This document shows positions 16,948 through 25,525 of a stretch of DNA of 64,000 nucleotides, piece by piece; positions within the stretch are counted from its first letter, which is position 1, and every line of letters starts with the position of its first letter. Under the pieces are notes generated by a model, which saw nothing but the letters and a program-made list of their open reading frames with translations, ran no database searches and had not been told where the DNA came from. This stretch comes from Paracraurococcus lichenis. GTDB taxonomy: Bacteria > Pseudomonadota > Alphaproteobacteria > Acetobacterales > Acetobacteraceae. The stretch lies in assembly GCF_030657435.1 (NCBI RefSeq), contig NZ_JAUTWS010000006.1:124001-188000 (forward strand). Direction: 5' to 3'. Both the position numbers and the translations under genes were made by a program.

Positions 16948-18234
16948 ATGGCCCAGCCGACCGCCTTCGAGCAGTATTTCCTGGAACTGGTCAACCGCGC
17001 CCGCGCCGACCCGGCGGCGGAGGCCGCGCGGCAGGGCATCGGGCTGAACGACGGCCTGGCCGCCGGCACCATCTCCACCGCGCCGAAGCAGCCGCTCGCC
17101 TTCAACCCGCTGCTCGGCGACGCGGCGGATGCGCACAGCGCCTGGATGCTGGCGACCGACACCTTCTCCCATACCGGCGCCAATGGCAGCTCGCCCGGCG
17201 ACCGCATGGCGGCGGCTGGCTACGTCTTCGCCGGAAGCTGGAGCTGGGGCGAGAACATCGCGATCCAGTGGGGCAGCGGCGCCAATGCCTTCACCGCCGG
17301 GGTCATCGACGCCTTCGAGAGCCAGCTCTTCCGCAGCGCCGGCCACCGCGAGAACATTGAGGCCGGGAGCTTCCGCGAGATCGGCATCGGCACCGCGAGC
17401 GGCGAGTACCAGGGCAGCAGCGCCCTGACCGTGACGCAGGACTTCGCCCGCTCCGGCAGCCAGCCCTTCCTGCTCGGCGTCGCCTACGCGGACCGCGACG
17501 GGGACCATGCCTATGACGTGGGGGAGGGGCTGGGCGGCGTCTCGGTCGATATCCGCTCCTCCGCCGGGCAGGCCTGGCACCTCGCCACCTGGGATGCCGG
17601 CGGCTGGCAGCAGCAGCTTGCCGCCGGCACCTACAGCGTGACCTTCTCGGGCGGCAGCCTCGCCACGCCGGTGACGCGCACGGCCGTGCTGGGCACGGAG
17701 AACGTGAAGCTCGACCTCGCGCTCGGCTTGGTCGCGACGGCCTCGACCATCACCGGCACCTCGGGCGCCGATACCCTCTCGGGCGGCGCGGCCGGCGAGG
17801 TGCTGCAGGGGCTGGAGGGCGACGACCGGCTGCTCGGCCAGGGCGGCGACGACACGCTGGAGGGTGGCGACGGCGCCGACAAGCTGTTCGGCGGCCCGGG
17901 CAATGATCGCATCACCGGCGGCGCCGGCGCCGACAGCATCGCGGGCGGCACCGGGGCGGACAGCTTCGTCTACCTCGTGGCCGGCGACCGCGGCGATGCC
18001 ATCACCGACTTCTCGGTGGCGGAAGGGGACCGGCTGGACGTCGCGGGGCTGTTCCCGGCGGGGCCGCATGCCGGGCAGGCGCTGCTGGACGGCGGCTACC
18101 TGCGCTTCGTGCAGACCACGGGCGGCGTGCGCGTGCAGATGGATGCGGATGGCGGCGGCGATGCCTGGGTGACGCTGGTCACGCTGAACGGCCAGACGGC
18201 CTCGGCGCTGAAGGCCGACATCCTGATTGCCTGA
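16948..18234 (+). CDS. Secreted CAP-domain protein with RTX C-terminus
   Basis: A 428-residue protein. Residues 1-165 form a CAP/SCP domain (LNRARADP-like opening VNRARADP, HTGANGSSPGDRM, SWGENIA, GHRENI). Then comes a beta-sandwich domain recalling SdrD-B/DUF11-type repeats (about 170-260), and calcium-binding RTX nonapeptides from about 265 (LEGDDRLLGQGGDD, FGGPGNDRITGG). The uncleaved N-terminus and RTX end indicate type I secretion. The C-terminal DADGGGDAWV segment is typical of T1SS substrates. A GGGAAGGG ribosome-binding site precedes the ATG. No T1SS transporter is nearby. Confidence 0.87.
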   Translation: MAQPTAFEQYFLELVNRARADPAAEAARQGIGLNDGLAAGTISTAPKQPLAFNPLLGDAADAHSAWMLATDTFSHTGANGSSPGDRMAAAGYVFAGSWSWGENIAIQWGSGANAFTAGVIDAFESQLFRSAGHRENIEAGSFREIGIGTASGEYQGSSALTVTQDFARSGSQPFLLGVAYADRDGDHAYDVGEGLGGVSVDIRSSAGQAWHLATWDAGGWQQQLAAGTYSVTFSGGSLATPVTRTAVLGTENVKLDLALGLVATASTITGTSGADTLSGGAAGEVLQGLEGDDRLLGQGGDDTLEGGDGADKLFGGPGNDRITGGAGADSIAGGTGADSFVYLVAGDRGDAITDFSVAEGDRLDVAGLFPAGPHAGQALLDGGYLRFVQTTGGVRVQMDADGGGDAWVTLVTLNGQTASALKADILIA

Positions 18235-18238
18235 GGGC

Positions 18239-18270
18239 CCGGGCGGCGGGGCGGCAGCCCCGTCGCCCGG
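18239..18270. terminator. Bidirectional hairpin terminator
   Basis: A 14-bp stem with one G-T wobble and a GGCA loop sits between the convergent RTX and dps genes. There is no T-tract on either side, as is common for hairpins in this window. Confidence 0.65.
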
Positions 18271-18276
18271 CCCGGC

Positions 18277-18792
18277 TCAGGTGCGGTCGCGGGACTTGCT
18301 GCCCTGCAGATGCGCTTCGAGCATCCAGAGCATCTTGTCGATCGCCCGGGACTGCTCGGTCAGCAGGTCGGCGGTGTCGGCATCGCCGGCCTCGTCGGTC
18401 TGGTCGATGCCCTCGCGCAGGGTCTTGGCGACCTGGGCGTAGCGGTCGGCCAGGGCCTGGACATGGTCCATGCCGTCATAGAGGTCGGTCGGGTAGGGCG
18501 TCAGGCGGGTGCCCTTGGCGAGGATCTGCGTCGTGCCGCAGGCGGTGCCGCCGAGCTGGACGATGCGCTCCGCGAGGTCGTCGGAGCTGGTCTGCAGCGC
18601 GTTGTAGAACTGCTCGAACAGCACGTGCAGCGCGCCGAAATGCGTGCCCTTGACGTTCCAGTGCGCCTGCCGCGTGCCGTTGTAGAGGTCGATCGAGTCG
18701 ACCAGGCAACCCTGCAGCACGCCGATCGAGACCTGCTTGGCATTGGTCTTGACGTCGTTGCGCGTCTCGTGGGTGGTTTCGGCCTTCGCCAT
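18277..18792 (-). CDS. dps: Dps-like DNA-binding ferritin
   Basis: A 171-residue ferritin-like protein. The ferroxidase region is visible (RQAHWNVKGTHFGALHVLFEQ), followed by DDLAERIVQLGG. Dps forms a 12-mer that oxidises iron with peroxide and coats DNA under starvation or oxidative stress. The short Lys-containing N-terminus (MAKAETTHETRNDVKTNAK) fits a DNA-binding tail. The start at 18792 is set by a strong GGAGAGAGAG ribosome-binding site. Longer upstream reading was rejected. Confidence 0.92.
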   Translation of the reverse strand: MAKAETTHETRNDVKTNAKQVSIGVLQGCLVDSIDLYNGTRQAHWNVKGTHFGALHVLFEQFYNALQTSSDDLAERIVQLGGTACGTTQILAKGTRLTPYPTDLYDGMDHVQALADRYAQVAKTLREGIDQTDEAGDADTADLLTEQSRAIDKMLWMLEAHLQGSKSRDRT

Positions 18793-19150
18793 CTCTCTCT
18801 CCGTTCGATCGTTGCACTGTGGATGTAGGATGCCGCGCGGCCGGGTCAGCCCCCCGTGGCGGCGATGACTGCCATGCGGCAGCGCACCAGCCCGGCTTCG
18901 GCGGCATGACAACCGCGTGCGCTCAGGGCGGGTAACACAGCCTGCGGGACGCCTGAAGGCGGCGATCCCCGGCCACCCTGCACCCCCAAAGAAATACGCA
19001 TTCAAATCGAAACAGGCGAGTTTCACGTTTGAGTGTGACACATATCGCGGTTCAGCATTGTCGTTGCGTGCCGCCGTCTTCCTGCTCGATTGTCATGTGG
19101 ACGACAGATAAAAATTTGTCATTTTCTTGAAATATTGGAGGCCACCGGAC
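18793..19150. other. AT-rich divergent promoter region (dps / RTX gene)
   Basis: This 358-base stretch separates the dps start from the RTX gene start. From about 18985 to 19140 it is markedly AT-rich for this genome (GATAAAAATTTGTCATTTTC), pointing to a regulatory region. No reading frame is convincing, and I could not assign promoter hexamers reliably. Confidence 0.5.
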
Positions 19151-20518
19151 GTGATCGTCAACGGAACCAGCGCCAGCGAGACCCTGAACGGTACCGCGCA
19201 GGACGATGTCCTCACCGGCCTCGGCGGCAACGACGCCCTGCGCGGCGGGGATGGCAACGACGTCTACGTCTTCTCCGGCGCCTTCGGCCGGGACACCATC
19301 GACGACACTTCCGGTACCGATCAGATCCAGTTCGGCGCGGATTACCGCCCCGCCGACTTCCGCCTCGTGCATCCCAACTTCAGCAGCGACCTGGTCATAC
19401 AGCAGGTCGGCGGCGACAATACGGTGACGCTCGACAACTACTTCAATGCAAGCAGCTTCCAGCGCGGACTGGTCGAGACGGTGCTCTTCACGGCCACCGG
19501 CACGCTCTGGAACCTCGCGGATGGTTCGGCTTTCCGCGCGGTCGGCTTCACCGGGACCGCGGCGGCCGAGACGGTGAATGCGACGCCGGGTGACGATCTG
19601 CTCATCGGCCTCGGCGGCAATGACACTCTCCTCGGCGGCGACGGCAACGACGTCTATTATGTCTCGGGCGCCTTTGGTCGCGACACCATTCGCGACACCT
19701 CGGGCCGCGACACGGTGGTGGTCGGCGCGGACTGGACCGACGCCTTTTTCTCCGCCACCCGCCCGAACTTCAGCAATGACCTGGTGGTGCAGACCGCCAA
19801 CGGCCAGAACGCCTTGATCTTCGACAACTACTTCGCGAATGCGCAGAAGGTCGAAACCATCTATTTCCAGGCGACCGGTGCGGCCTGGGACCTGTCGAGC
19901 GGCGCCGTGGTGCAGCGGCCTGGCCTGTTCGACTATAGCGGCTACTACTCGGCCTATCTGGAGATCAAACAGGCGGGGCTGGACGGCTACAACCACTACC
20001 TGACCTACGGCTTCAGGGAGGGCCGCGACCCCTCCGCCGCCTTCGACACCACGCTCTATCTGCTGCAGAACCCGGACGTGGCGAAGGCCGGGCTCAATCC
20101 GCTGCAGCACTACCTGTTCTACGGCCAGGCCGAGGGTCGGGCGGCGCATCCGGCGGTCGGCTTCAGCATCGCCCAGGGCTTCGATGCGGAATACTATCTC
20201 CTGAGCAATCCCGCGGTCGGCCAGGCCGGGTTGGACGCCTTCCAGCACTGGTCGCAATATGGCTGGCGGGCCGGTGCCAACCCCAACTACCTGTTCGACA
20301 CCAAGTACTACCTCGCGCAGAACCCGGTGGTGGCGGCGGCCGGCATCGATCCGCTGCTGCATTACGACCAGTATGGCTGGAAGGCCGGGCTCGATCCCTC
20401 GCCGGCCTTCCACACCAGCGCCTACCTCGCCGCCAATCCGGATGTCGCCGCCGCCGGGGTCAACCCGCTGCAACAATACCTGCAATACGGGGTGTATGAG
20501 GGCCGGCCGCTCGGCTGA
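19151..20518 (+). CDS. RTX protein with two duplicated modules and five NPDV-type repeats
   Basis: A 455-residue protein beginning at a GTG with a GGAGG ribosome-binding site ten bases upstream. Residues 1-130 and 131-257 are two copies of one module, each with RTX nonapeptides (GLGGNDALRGGDGNDVY and GLGGNDTLLGGDGNDVY) and a following beta domain (GRDTI.DTSG.D, DNYF.A). Residues 260-455 hold five degenerate repeats of about 38-45 residues of the type YYL..NPDVA.AG.NPL.HY..YG. Such proteins are exported by type I systems and often found at the cell surface. No transporter is adjacent. Confidence 0.85.
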   Translation: MIVNGTSASETLNGTAQDDVLTGLGGNDALRGGDGNDVYVFSGAFGRDTIDDTSGTDQIQFGADYRPADFRLVHPNFSSDLVIQQVGGDNTVTLDNYFNASSFQRGLVETVLFTATGTLWNLADGSAFRAVGFTGTAAAETVNATPGDDLLIGLGGNDTLLGGDGNDVYYVSGAFGRDTIRDTSGRDTVVVGADWTDAFFSATRPNFSNDLVVQTANGQNALIFDNYFANAQKVETIYFQATGAAWDLSSGAVVQRPGLFDYSGYYSAYLEIKQAGLDGYNHYLTYGFREGRDPSAAFDTTLYLLQNPDVAKAGLNPLQHYLFYGQAEGRAAHPAVGFSIAQGFDAEYYLLSNPAVGQAGLDAFQHWSQYGWRAGANPNYLFDTKYYLAQNPVVAAAGIDPLLHYDQYGWKAGLDPSPAFHTSAYLAANPDVAAAGVNPLQQYLQYGVYEGRPLG

Positions 20519-20555
20519 GCCTTTGCGAGGGCTATGCCATCGCCCATCCCGAGCC

Positions 20556-22172
20556 TCACGGCACCACGTTCAGGAACCGCGCCGCCTCGGGCGGCGCCTC
20601 CATGCGGTGGAAGCCCGCGGCGCGGGCCAGGGCCGCGCGGTCCCAGTCGGTCCGCCGCGCCTCCTCCCGCAGGTGCTCCGTCCAGCTCTCGACCGCCCAG
20701 AGCTCCACCCAGCGCTCGGGATGCGCGACGTCCTCGTAGAGCCGCCAGGAGACGGCGCCGGAGCGCAGCCGGACCCGCCGCACCTCCTGCATGGCCTTGA
20801 GGAAGGCCTCGCGCTCCGCCGGGTCGATGCAGTAGCGCACCACTTCCAGCACCCGGCCGGAGTGCTCGCCGAGCAGCGCCTGCAACTCCTGCGCCGGGGC
20901 TTCCGGCGTCGGCGCGACGGTCTCCGCAGCGGCCGGCGGCGCGCCCGCCACGGCGTCGATCCGCCAGGCCCGCACCAGCACCGCCGCCACCGCCCCGCCC
21001 GCTGCCGCGGCGCCGAGCGCGACCGGCACGCCGAAGCGCCCGCCGACCCAGCCGGCCAGCGCCGAGCCGAAGGCCATGACCCCGAAGAAGCTGAGCTGGT
21101 AGATGGCGATCGCCCGCGCCCGCACCCAGGCCGGCGCCGCGAGCTGGGCGGAGGCCGAGAGGGTGCTGCCCGCCGTGATCCAGGCGGCGCCATAGAGCAG
21201 CATCCCCAGCGCCGCCGGCGCCCAGTGGGTCGAGACCGCCAGGATGCCCATGGCGACGCAGATGAGCAGGGAAGCCCAGAACACCGTCTCGCTGCGATCG
21301 AGGCGCGCCCGCAGCGCCGGCAGGGCGAAGCCGGCCGCGACCGCCGAGCCGCCCATGACGCCGAGCATCAGGCCGAAGGCCTCCGGCCCCAGCCCCAGCC
21401 GCTCCCGCACCAGCAGGGGCAGCAGGCCCCAGACCGCGGCGCTGAAGAGGAAGAAGGTGCAGGCGCGGAGGATGGCGGCGCGCATCGCCGGGCTGTGGGA
21501 GACGAAGCGCAGCCCGGCCCGCATGGCGGAGACCAGGTGCTCCTGCGGCATGCGGCTGCGCGCCTCCCGCGGGCGGCGCCAGGCGAGCAGCGCCACGATC
21601 AGCACCAGGAAGGCGACGGCGTTCAGGATGAAGGCCGCCTCCGGCCCCGCCGCCGCGATGGCGAAGCCGCCGAGCGCCGGGCCGAGCGCGCGGGCCAGGT
21701 TGAAGCCGATGCCGTTCAGCGCGATGGCGCCGACCAGGTCCTCGCGCGGGACCAGCTCGTTGGTGGTCGCCGCCCAGGCCGGGAAGTTCATGGCGCTGCC
21801 GGCGCCGATGCAGAAGGTCAGCGCCAGCAGCCCCCAGGGCCCGATAGCATCCGTCATGGTCAGTGCCGCCAGGATCAGCGCCATCGCCAGGATCCAGGCC
21901 TGGGCCGTGATCAGGAAGATGCGCCGGTCGATGATGTCGGCCAGCGCGCCGGCCGGCAGCGCCAGCAGGAAGACCGGCAGCATGGAGGCGGCCTGGACCA
22001 GCGAGACCATCATCGGCGTCGGGTCGAGGCTGGTCATCAGCCAGCCGGCGCCGGTGTTCTGCATCCAGCCGCCGATGTTGCTGGCGAGCGTCGCCAGCCA
22101 GAGGGTGCGGAAGGTGGCGTGTCGCAGCGGCAGGAAGGCGCGCGGGGTCGGGAAGGGCATGGCCGGCACCAT
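20556..22172 (-). CDS. MFS transporter with C-terminal ABM-like domain
   Basis: A protein of about 538 residues. Residues 1-415 form an MFS_3-type transporter (motif A loop AGALADIIDRR; several hydrophobic helices). From about 430 to the end comes a soluble domain (LEVVRYCIDPAEREAFLKAM, WRLYEDVAHPERWVELW) resembling antibiotic-biosynthesis monooxygenase folds. This fused design is known among bacterial MFS_3/DUF894 proteins; the substrate is unknown. Starts at 22172 or 22160 are both possible. It is divergent from the Mpo1-like gene. Confidence 0.85.
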   Translation of the reverse strand: MVPAMPFPTPRAFLPLRHATFRTLWLATLASNIGGWMQNTGAGWLMTSLDPTPMMVSLVQAASMLPVFLLALPAGALADIIDRRIFLITAQAWILAMALILAALTMTDAIGPWGLLALTFCIGAGSAMNFPAWAATTNELVPREDLVGAIALNGIGFNLARALGPALGGFAIAAAGPEAAFILNAVAFLVLIVALLAWRRPREARSRMPQEHLVSAMRAGLRFVSHSPAMRAAILRACTFFLFSAAVWGLLPLLVRERLGLGPEAFGLMLGVMGGSAVAAGFALPALRARLDRSETVFWASLLICVAMGILAVSTHWAPAALGMLLYGAAWITAGSTLSASAQLAAPAWVRARAIAIYQLSFFGVMAFGSALAGWVGGRFGVPVALGAAAAGGAVAAVLVRAWRIDAVAGAPPAAAETVAPTPEAPAQELQALLGEHSGRVLEVVRYCIDPAEREAFLKAMQEVRRVRLRSGAVSWRLYEDVAHPERWVELWAVESWTEHLREEARRTDWDRAALARAAGFHRMEAPPEAARFLNVVP

Positions 22173-22253
22173 GGCGTGGCGCCGGCGGGGGCGGAAGCGA
22201 AACCCCTGCGACTCCCTCTTGCCGGGGCCGCGGGGCTCGCCCACCTGCAGGCC

Positions 22254-22580
22254 ATGGCCGAGCGATTCACGAGCTTCGCCGCCTTCTGGCCCTTCTACCT
22301 GCGGGAACACGCGCAGCCCGCGACCCGCGCGGTGCATGTCGCCGGCACCTGGGCGGGCCTGCTGCTGGTGCTCGCCGCTATCCTGGCCGGACCCTGGTGG
22401 CTGGCGCTGCTCGCGCCGGTCGCCGGCTATGGCTGCGCCTGGATCTCGCACATGGCGATCGAGCGCAACCGGCCCGCCACCTTCACCTATCCCGCCTGGT
22501 CGCTGGCCGGGGACCTGCGCATGGCCTGGCTCGCCACGACCGGGCGGCTGGGCGCCGAGTTGCGGCGGCACGGGCTGTAA
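22254..22580 (+). CDS. Mpo1-like (DUF962) membrane protein
   Basis: A 108-residue protein with the DUF962 pattern: SFAAFWPFYLREHAQPATRAVHVAGT, two hydrophobic helices, then W(I)SHMAIERNRPATF and a last YPAWSLAGDLRM. The family is related to yeast Mpo1, a dioxygenase acting on 2-hydroxy fatty acids; His residues at the helix ends would bind iron. The role in bacteria is not settled. The ATG at 22254 was chosen because the domain begins there. Confidence 0.85.
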   Translation: MAERFTSFAAFWPFYLREHAQPATRAVHVAGTWAGLLLVLAAILAGPWWLALLAPVAGYGCAWISHMAIERNRPATFTYPAWSLAGDLRMAWLATTGRLGAELRRHGL

Positions 22581-22582
22581 GC

Positions 22583-22600
22583 GGACCCGCCGGCGGGTCC
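22583..22600. terminator. Palindromic terminator candidate
   Basis: GGACCCGCC and its exact complement form an 18-bp perfect palindrome immediately after the Mpo1-like stop and before the convergent SGNH stop. Confidence 0.55.
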
Positions 22601-22619
22601 ACCCGGGTGCCGGGCAGGT

Positions 22620-23357
22620 TCAGCGACGCGCCACCTGCGGCGCGCCGGCGGCCGCGAGGATGCTGCGCGCCAGCGCCTCCGCCACGCAGGCATAGCCGCG
22701 GTCGTTGTGGTGCAGCCCGTCCGGCGAGATCATCTCCCCATAGGGCGTTCCCGCTGCCGCCCAGGCCTGCATCAGCGCGGCGCGGGAGAAGAGCTCGGCC
22801 GCGCTGTGGTCGGCCAGGTCGCGGATGGTGCCGTCCAGCCGCTCGAAGCCCGGCGCCGCGAGGATGCGGGGCGCGCGCTGGCTGTCCATCAGCAGCACGT
22901 CGGCGCCCGCCGCCTGCACCCGGGCGATGCCGCCGGCCAGCGCCGTGCGGAACTCCTCGGGCGGCATTCCCTGCAGCACGGCATTGGCGCCGGCCTGCCA
23001 GACCACCAGGGCAGGGTGCGCCGCCAGCACATCGGCCTCGAGGCGCGCCAGCATCTCGTGCACCTCCTGCCCGCCCTTGCCGCGGTTCAGCACCGCCAGC
23101 TTCGCGCCGGGCAGGGCGGCATGCAGCCGCGCCTCGAGCTGGGCGGGATAGGCGTGGTCGGCATCGCTGGCGCCGGCCCCCTCGGTGGATGACGAGCCGA
23201 AGGCGACGATGGTCAGCGGGGCGCCGCGCGCGAGCGCCGCGCGGGTCGCCGGCAGGCCGACGGCCTGGGTCGGCGCCGGTGGGCAGGGCTGCGCCCCGGC
23301 GGCGGCGGGCAGCAGGAGGCCGAGGAGGAGGGCGAGGGGAGTGGCGAGGCGGCGCAT
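22620..23357 (-). CDS. Exported SGNH/GDSL hydrolase
   Basis: A 245-residue periplasmic protein with a signal peptide (LALLLGLLLPAAAGAQ). SGNH blocks are visible: block I FGSSSTEG (about 53-60, catalytic Ser), a Gly in NRGKGG, block III-like QAGANAV, and block V DGLHHND with the Asp-His pair. Such enzymes remove acyl groups from polysaccharides or lipids. It lies convergent to the Mpo1-like gene and divergent from an OpgC-type acyltransferase, so a role in glucan or polysaccharide acyl turnover is a reasonable inference. Confidence 0.85.
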   Translation of the reverse strand: MRRLATPLALLLGLLLPAAAGAQPCPPAPTQAVGLPATRAALARGAPLTIVAFGSSSTEGAGASDADHAYPAQLEARLHAALPGAKLAVLNRGKGGQEVHEMLARLEADVLAAHPALVVWQAGANAVLQGMPPEEFRTALAGGIARVQAAGADVLLMDSQRAPRILAAPGFERLDGTIRDLADHSAAELFSRAALMQAWAAAGTPYGEMISPDGLHHNDRGYACVAEALARSILAAAGAPQVARR

Positions 23358-23470
23358 CCCGGCAGCCTGCCGCAGCCGGAGCCGCGGCGCCAGCCGGAGG
23401 CACCGATTACGGAATGCAACGTGACTTGCAAAGCATGGCCATGGCCGCTTCTTCCGCGGCGGAGGTGGGC

Positions 23471-24670
23471 ATGCAGGGGTTGGTCCGGGGCGGCGGGGCG
23501 CGCGACCTGCGGGTCGATTTCTTCCGCGGCCTCGCCCTGTGGTTCATTTTCATCGACCACGTGCCGGGAAACCGCCTGGGCGACCTGACGCTGCGCAACA
23601 TCGCCTTCTGCGACGCGACCGAGGCCTTCGTGCTGCTGGCTGGCTATGCCGCGGGCATGGCCTATGGCGCGACGCTGGAGCGGCGGGGCTGGCTCTTCGG
23701 CGCGGCGGCGCTGCTGCGGCGCGCCGGGACGCTCTACGTCGCGCATATCTTCCTCTTCGTGGTCTTCGCCGCGCAGGTCGGCTACTCCGCCGCCATCCTC
23801 GACAGCCCGGCCTATCTGGACGAGCTGCACCTCGACCCCTTCCGGGAGCAGCCCTACCACGCCCTGCTGCAGGCGCTGCTGCTGCGCTACCAGCCGGCCT
23901 TCCTCGACATCCTGCCGCTCTACATCGCGCTGCTGGTGCTGCTGATCCCGGCGCTGCCGCTGTTGCGGCGGCCGGCGCTGCTGCTCGGGCTCTCGGGGGT
24001 GATCTACGGCCTGGCGCGGTCCTTCGACCTCAACCTGCCGAACTGGATCGACGGCGTCTGGTTCTTCAACCCCTTCGGCTGGCAGTTGCTGTTCCTGATC
24101 GGCTGCGTGCTGGGCCATGCGCCGCCGGGGCCGGGCGGCCGGCGCGGCCCGGCGCCCGTGGTGCCCTTCCGGCAGGACCTGGCGGCCGGGGCGGTGGCGG
24201 TGCTGCTGCTGGGCGCGGCGGCGATGCTGGTGACGCACAGTGCGGAGGACTGGCTGGCGCTGGCGCCCGAGGGGCTGACGCTGATGCTGGCCGGCATCGA
24301 CAAGGGTGCGCTGCATCCGGTGCGCCTGCTCTCCATCCTCGCGCTCGCCTACCTGCTGGGCCATGCGGTGCCGCGCGAGGCGGCCTGGCTGCGGGGCCGG
24401 GCCGTCGCCCCCTTCCTGGTGATGGGCCAGCACGGGCTGCCGGTCTTCTGCGCCGGCATCTTCCTCTCCTTCCTCGGCCGCCTGGCGCTGGAGCAGTCGG
24501 ACCGCGGACTGATGCAGCTTGCGGTCAACCTGGGCGGGCTGGCGGCGCTGGTCGCGGTCGGCCTGGTCGCCGCCTGGTACCGCCAGCGGGAGCGGGGCGA
24601 GCCTGCGCCGGCGGCGCCGCGGGGCGCCGGCTTGCCCGTTGCGGTGCCGTCCTCTACGACTCCGGCATGA
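23471..24670 (+). CDS. OpgC-family membrane acyltransferase
   Basis: A 399-residue integral membrane protein with about ten hydrophobic segments. The OpgC pattern is clear: RDLRVDFFRGLALWFIFIDHVP near the N-terminus, then ATEAFVLLAGYAAGMAYG. In other bacteria OpgC succinylates osmoregulated periplasmic glucans. The start at 23471 (MQGLVRGG) is preferred because GGAGGTG lies just upstream, though several earlier in-frame ATGs exist. The stop overlaps the next gene in an ATGA. No opgG or opgH is nearby. Confidence 0.85.
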   Translation: MQGLVRGGGARDLRVDFFRGLALWFIFIDHVPGNRLGDLTLRNIAFCDATEAFVLLAGYAAGMAYGATLERRGWLFGAAALLRRAGTLYVAHIFLFVVFAAQVGYSAAILDSPAYLDELHLDPFREQPYHALLQALLLRYQPAFLDILPLYIALLVLLIPALPLLRRPALLLGLSGVIYGLARSFDLNLPNWIDGVWFFNPFGWQLLFLIGCVLGHAPPGPGGRRGPAPVVPFRQDLAAGAVAVLLLGAAAMLVTHSAEDWLALAPEGLTLMLAGIDKGALHPVRLLSILALAYLLGHAVPREAAWLRGRAVAPFLVMGQHGLPVFCAGIFLSFLGRLALEQSDRGLMQLAVNLGGLAALVAVGLVAAWYRQRERGEPAPAAPRGAGLPVAVPSSTTPA

Positions 24671-25425
24671 TCGCCGCGGCGCGCCTGCTCGGACCGTTGC
24701 TGCTGCTGGGCGCTTTGGTCGCCCCCGCGGCAGGATCGGCGACGCCCATCTGCCAGGCGCCGGCGGAGCTGCTGGAGGCCGGGGCGCCGCTGCCGGCCAT
24801 GCTCCACGCGGTGCAGGCCGGGGCGCTCCGGGTGCTGGTGGTGGGCGGCGCCTCCGTCCTCGGCCCCGGCACCAGCGGCCCGGCCGCGGCCTGGCCGGCG
24901 CGGCTGGAGGCGCTGATCGCCGAGCGCCGCCCGGGCCTCAGGATCGAGGTGGTGGTGCGGGCGCGGCGCGGCATCTCGACCGCCGAGGCGGGCGCGCTGC
25001 TGGCCGGGGAGATGGCGCGGGCGCCGGCGCAGCTCGTCCTCTGGGCCACCGGCACCGAGAGCGCGGTGCGCGGGCGCGAGGTGGACGAGATGGTGGACGC
25101 GCTGAACGAGGGGCTCGACGCGCTGCGGGCCGCGGGCGCCGATGCGGTGCTGATGGATCCGCAGTTCAGCCGCTTCCTCCGCGCCAATGCCAATGTCGAG
25201 CCCTATCTGGACGCGCTGCGGCTGGTGGCCGCCGCGCACAAGGTGCCGCTGCTGCGGCGCTGGGACCTGATGCGCCACTGGGCGGAGACCGAGCAGGTCG
25301 ATGTCGAGCGCGCCCCGAAGCCGGAGCGCGTCGCGGCGACCGACCGCCTCAACGACTGCCTGGCCCAGGCCATCGCGGCGCTGCTCCGCGACGGCGCGGC
25401 GGAGGCGAGGGCCACCGGCCGCTGA
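24667..25425 (+). CDS. Exported SGNH-like protein lacking a clear catalytic Asp-His pair
   Basis: A 252-residue protein with a signal peptide (LLGPLLLLGALVAPAAGSA). An SGNH-type strand-turn (VLVVGGASVLGPGTS) and a block III-like LWATGTES are visible. The C-terminal block that normally holds D..H reads ATDRLNDCLAQ instead, without the His. It may be a non-catalytic binding partner or a divergent enzyme. It is translationally coupled to the OpgC-like gene by the ATGA overlap, so it probably acts with it in the periplasm. Confidence 0.75.
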   Translation: MIAAARLLGPLLLLGALVAPAAGSATPICQAPAELLEAGAPLPAMLHAVQAGALRVLVVGGASVLGPGTSGPAAAWPARLEALIAERRPGLRIEVVVRARRGISTAEAGALLAGEMARAPAQLVLWATGTESAVRGREVDEMVDALNEGLDALRAAGADAVLMDPQFSRFLRANANVEPYLDALRLVAAAHKVPLLRRWDLMRHWAETEQVDVERAPKPERVAATDRLNDCLAQAIAALLRDGAAEARATGR

Positions 25426-25462
25426 GACCCCGGCCGGGGTCCGGGGGGCGGCTCCGCCCCCC
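25426..25462. terminator. Tandem GC hairpins after the SGNH-like gene
   Basis: A 16-bp perfect palindrome (GACCCCGG and complement, 25426-25441) begins right after the stop. It is followed by a 9-bp stem (GGGGGGCGG-CT-CCGCCCCCC, 25443-25462). There is no T-tract. Confidence 0.6.
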
Positions 25463-25525
25463 GGCGGGGGGCAGCGCTTCCCGAGGTCGGTTCCCGGGCC
25501 CGGCATTCGCGCCTATATCCCAGTC

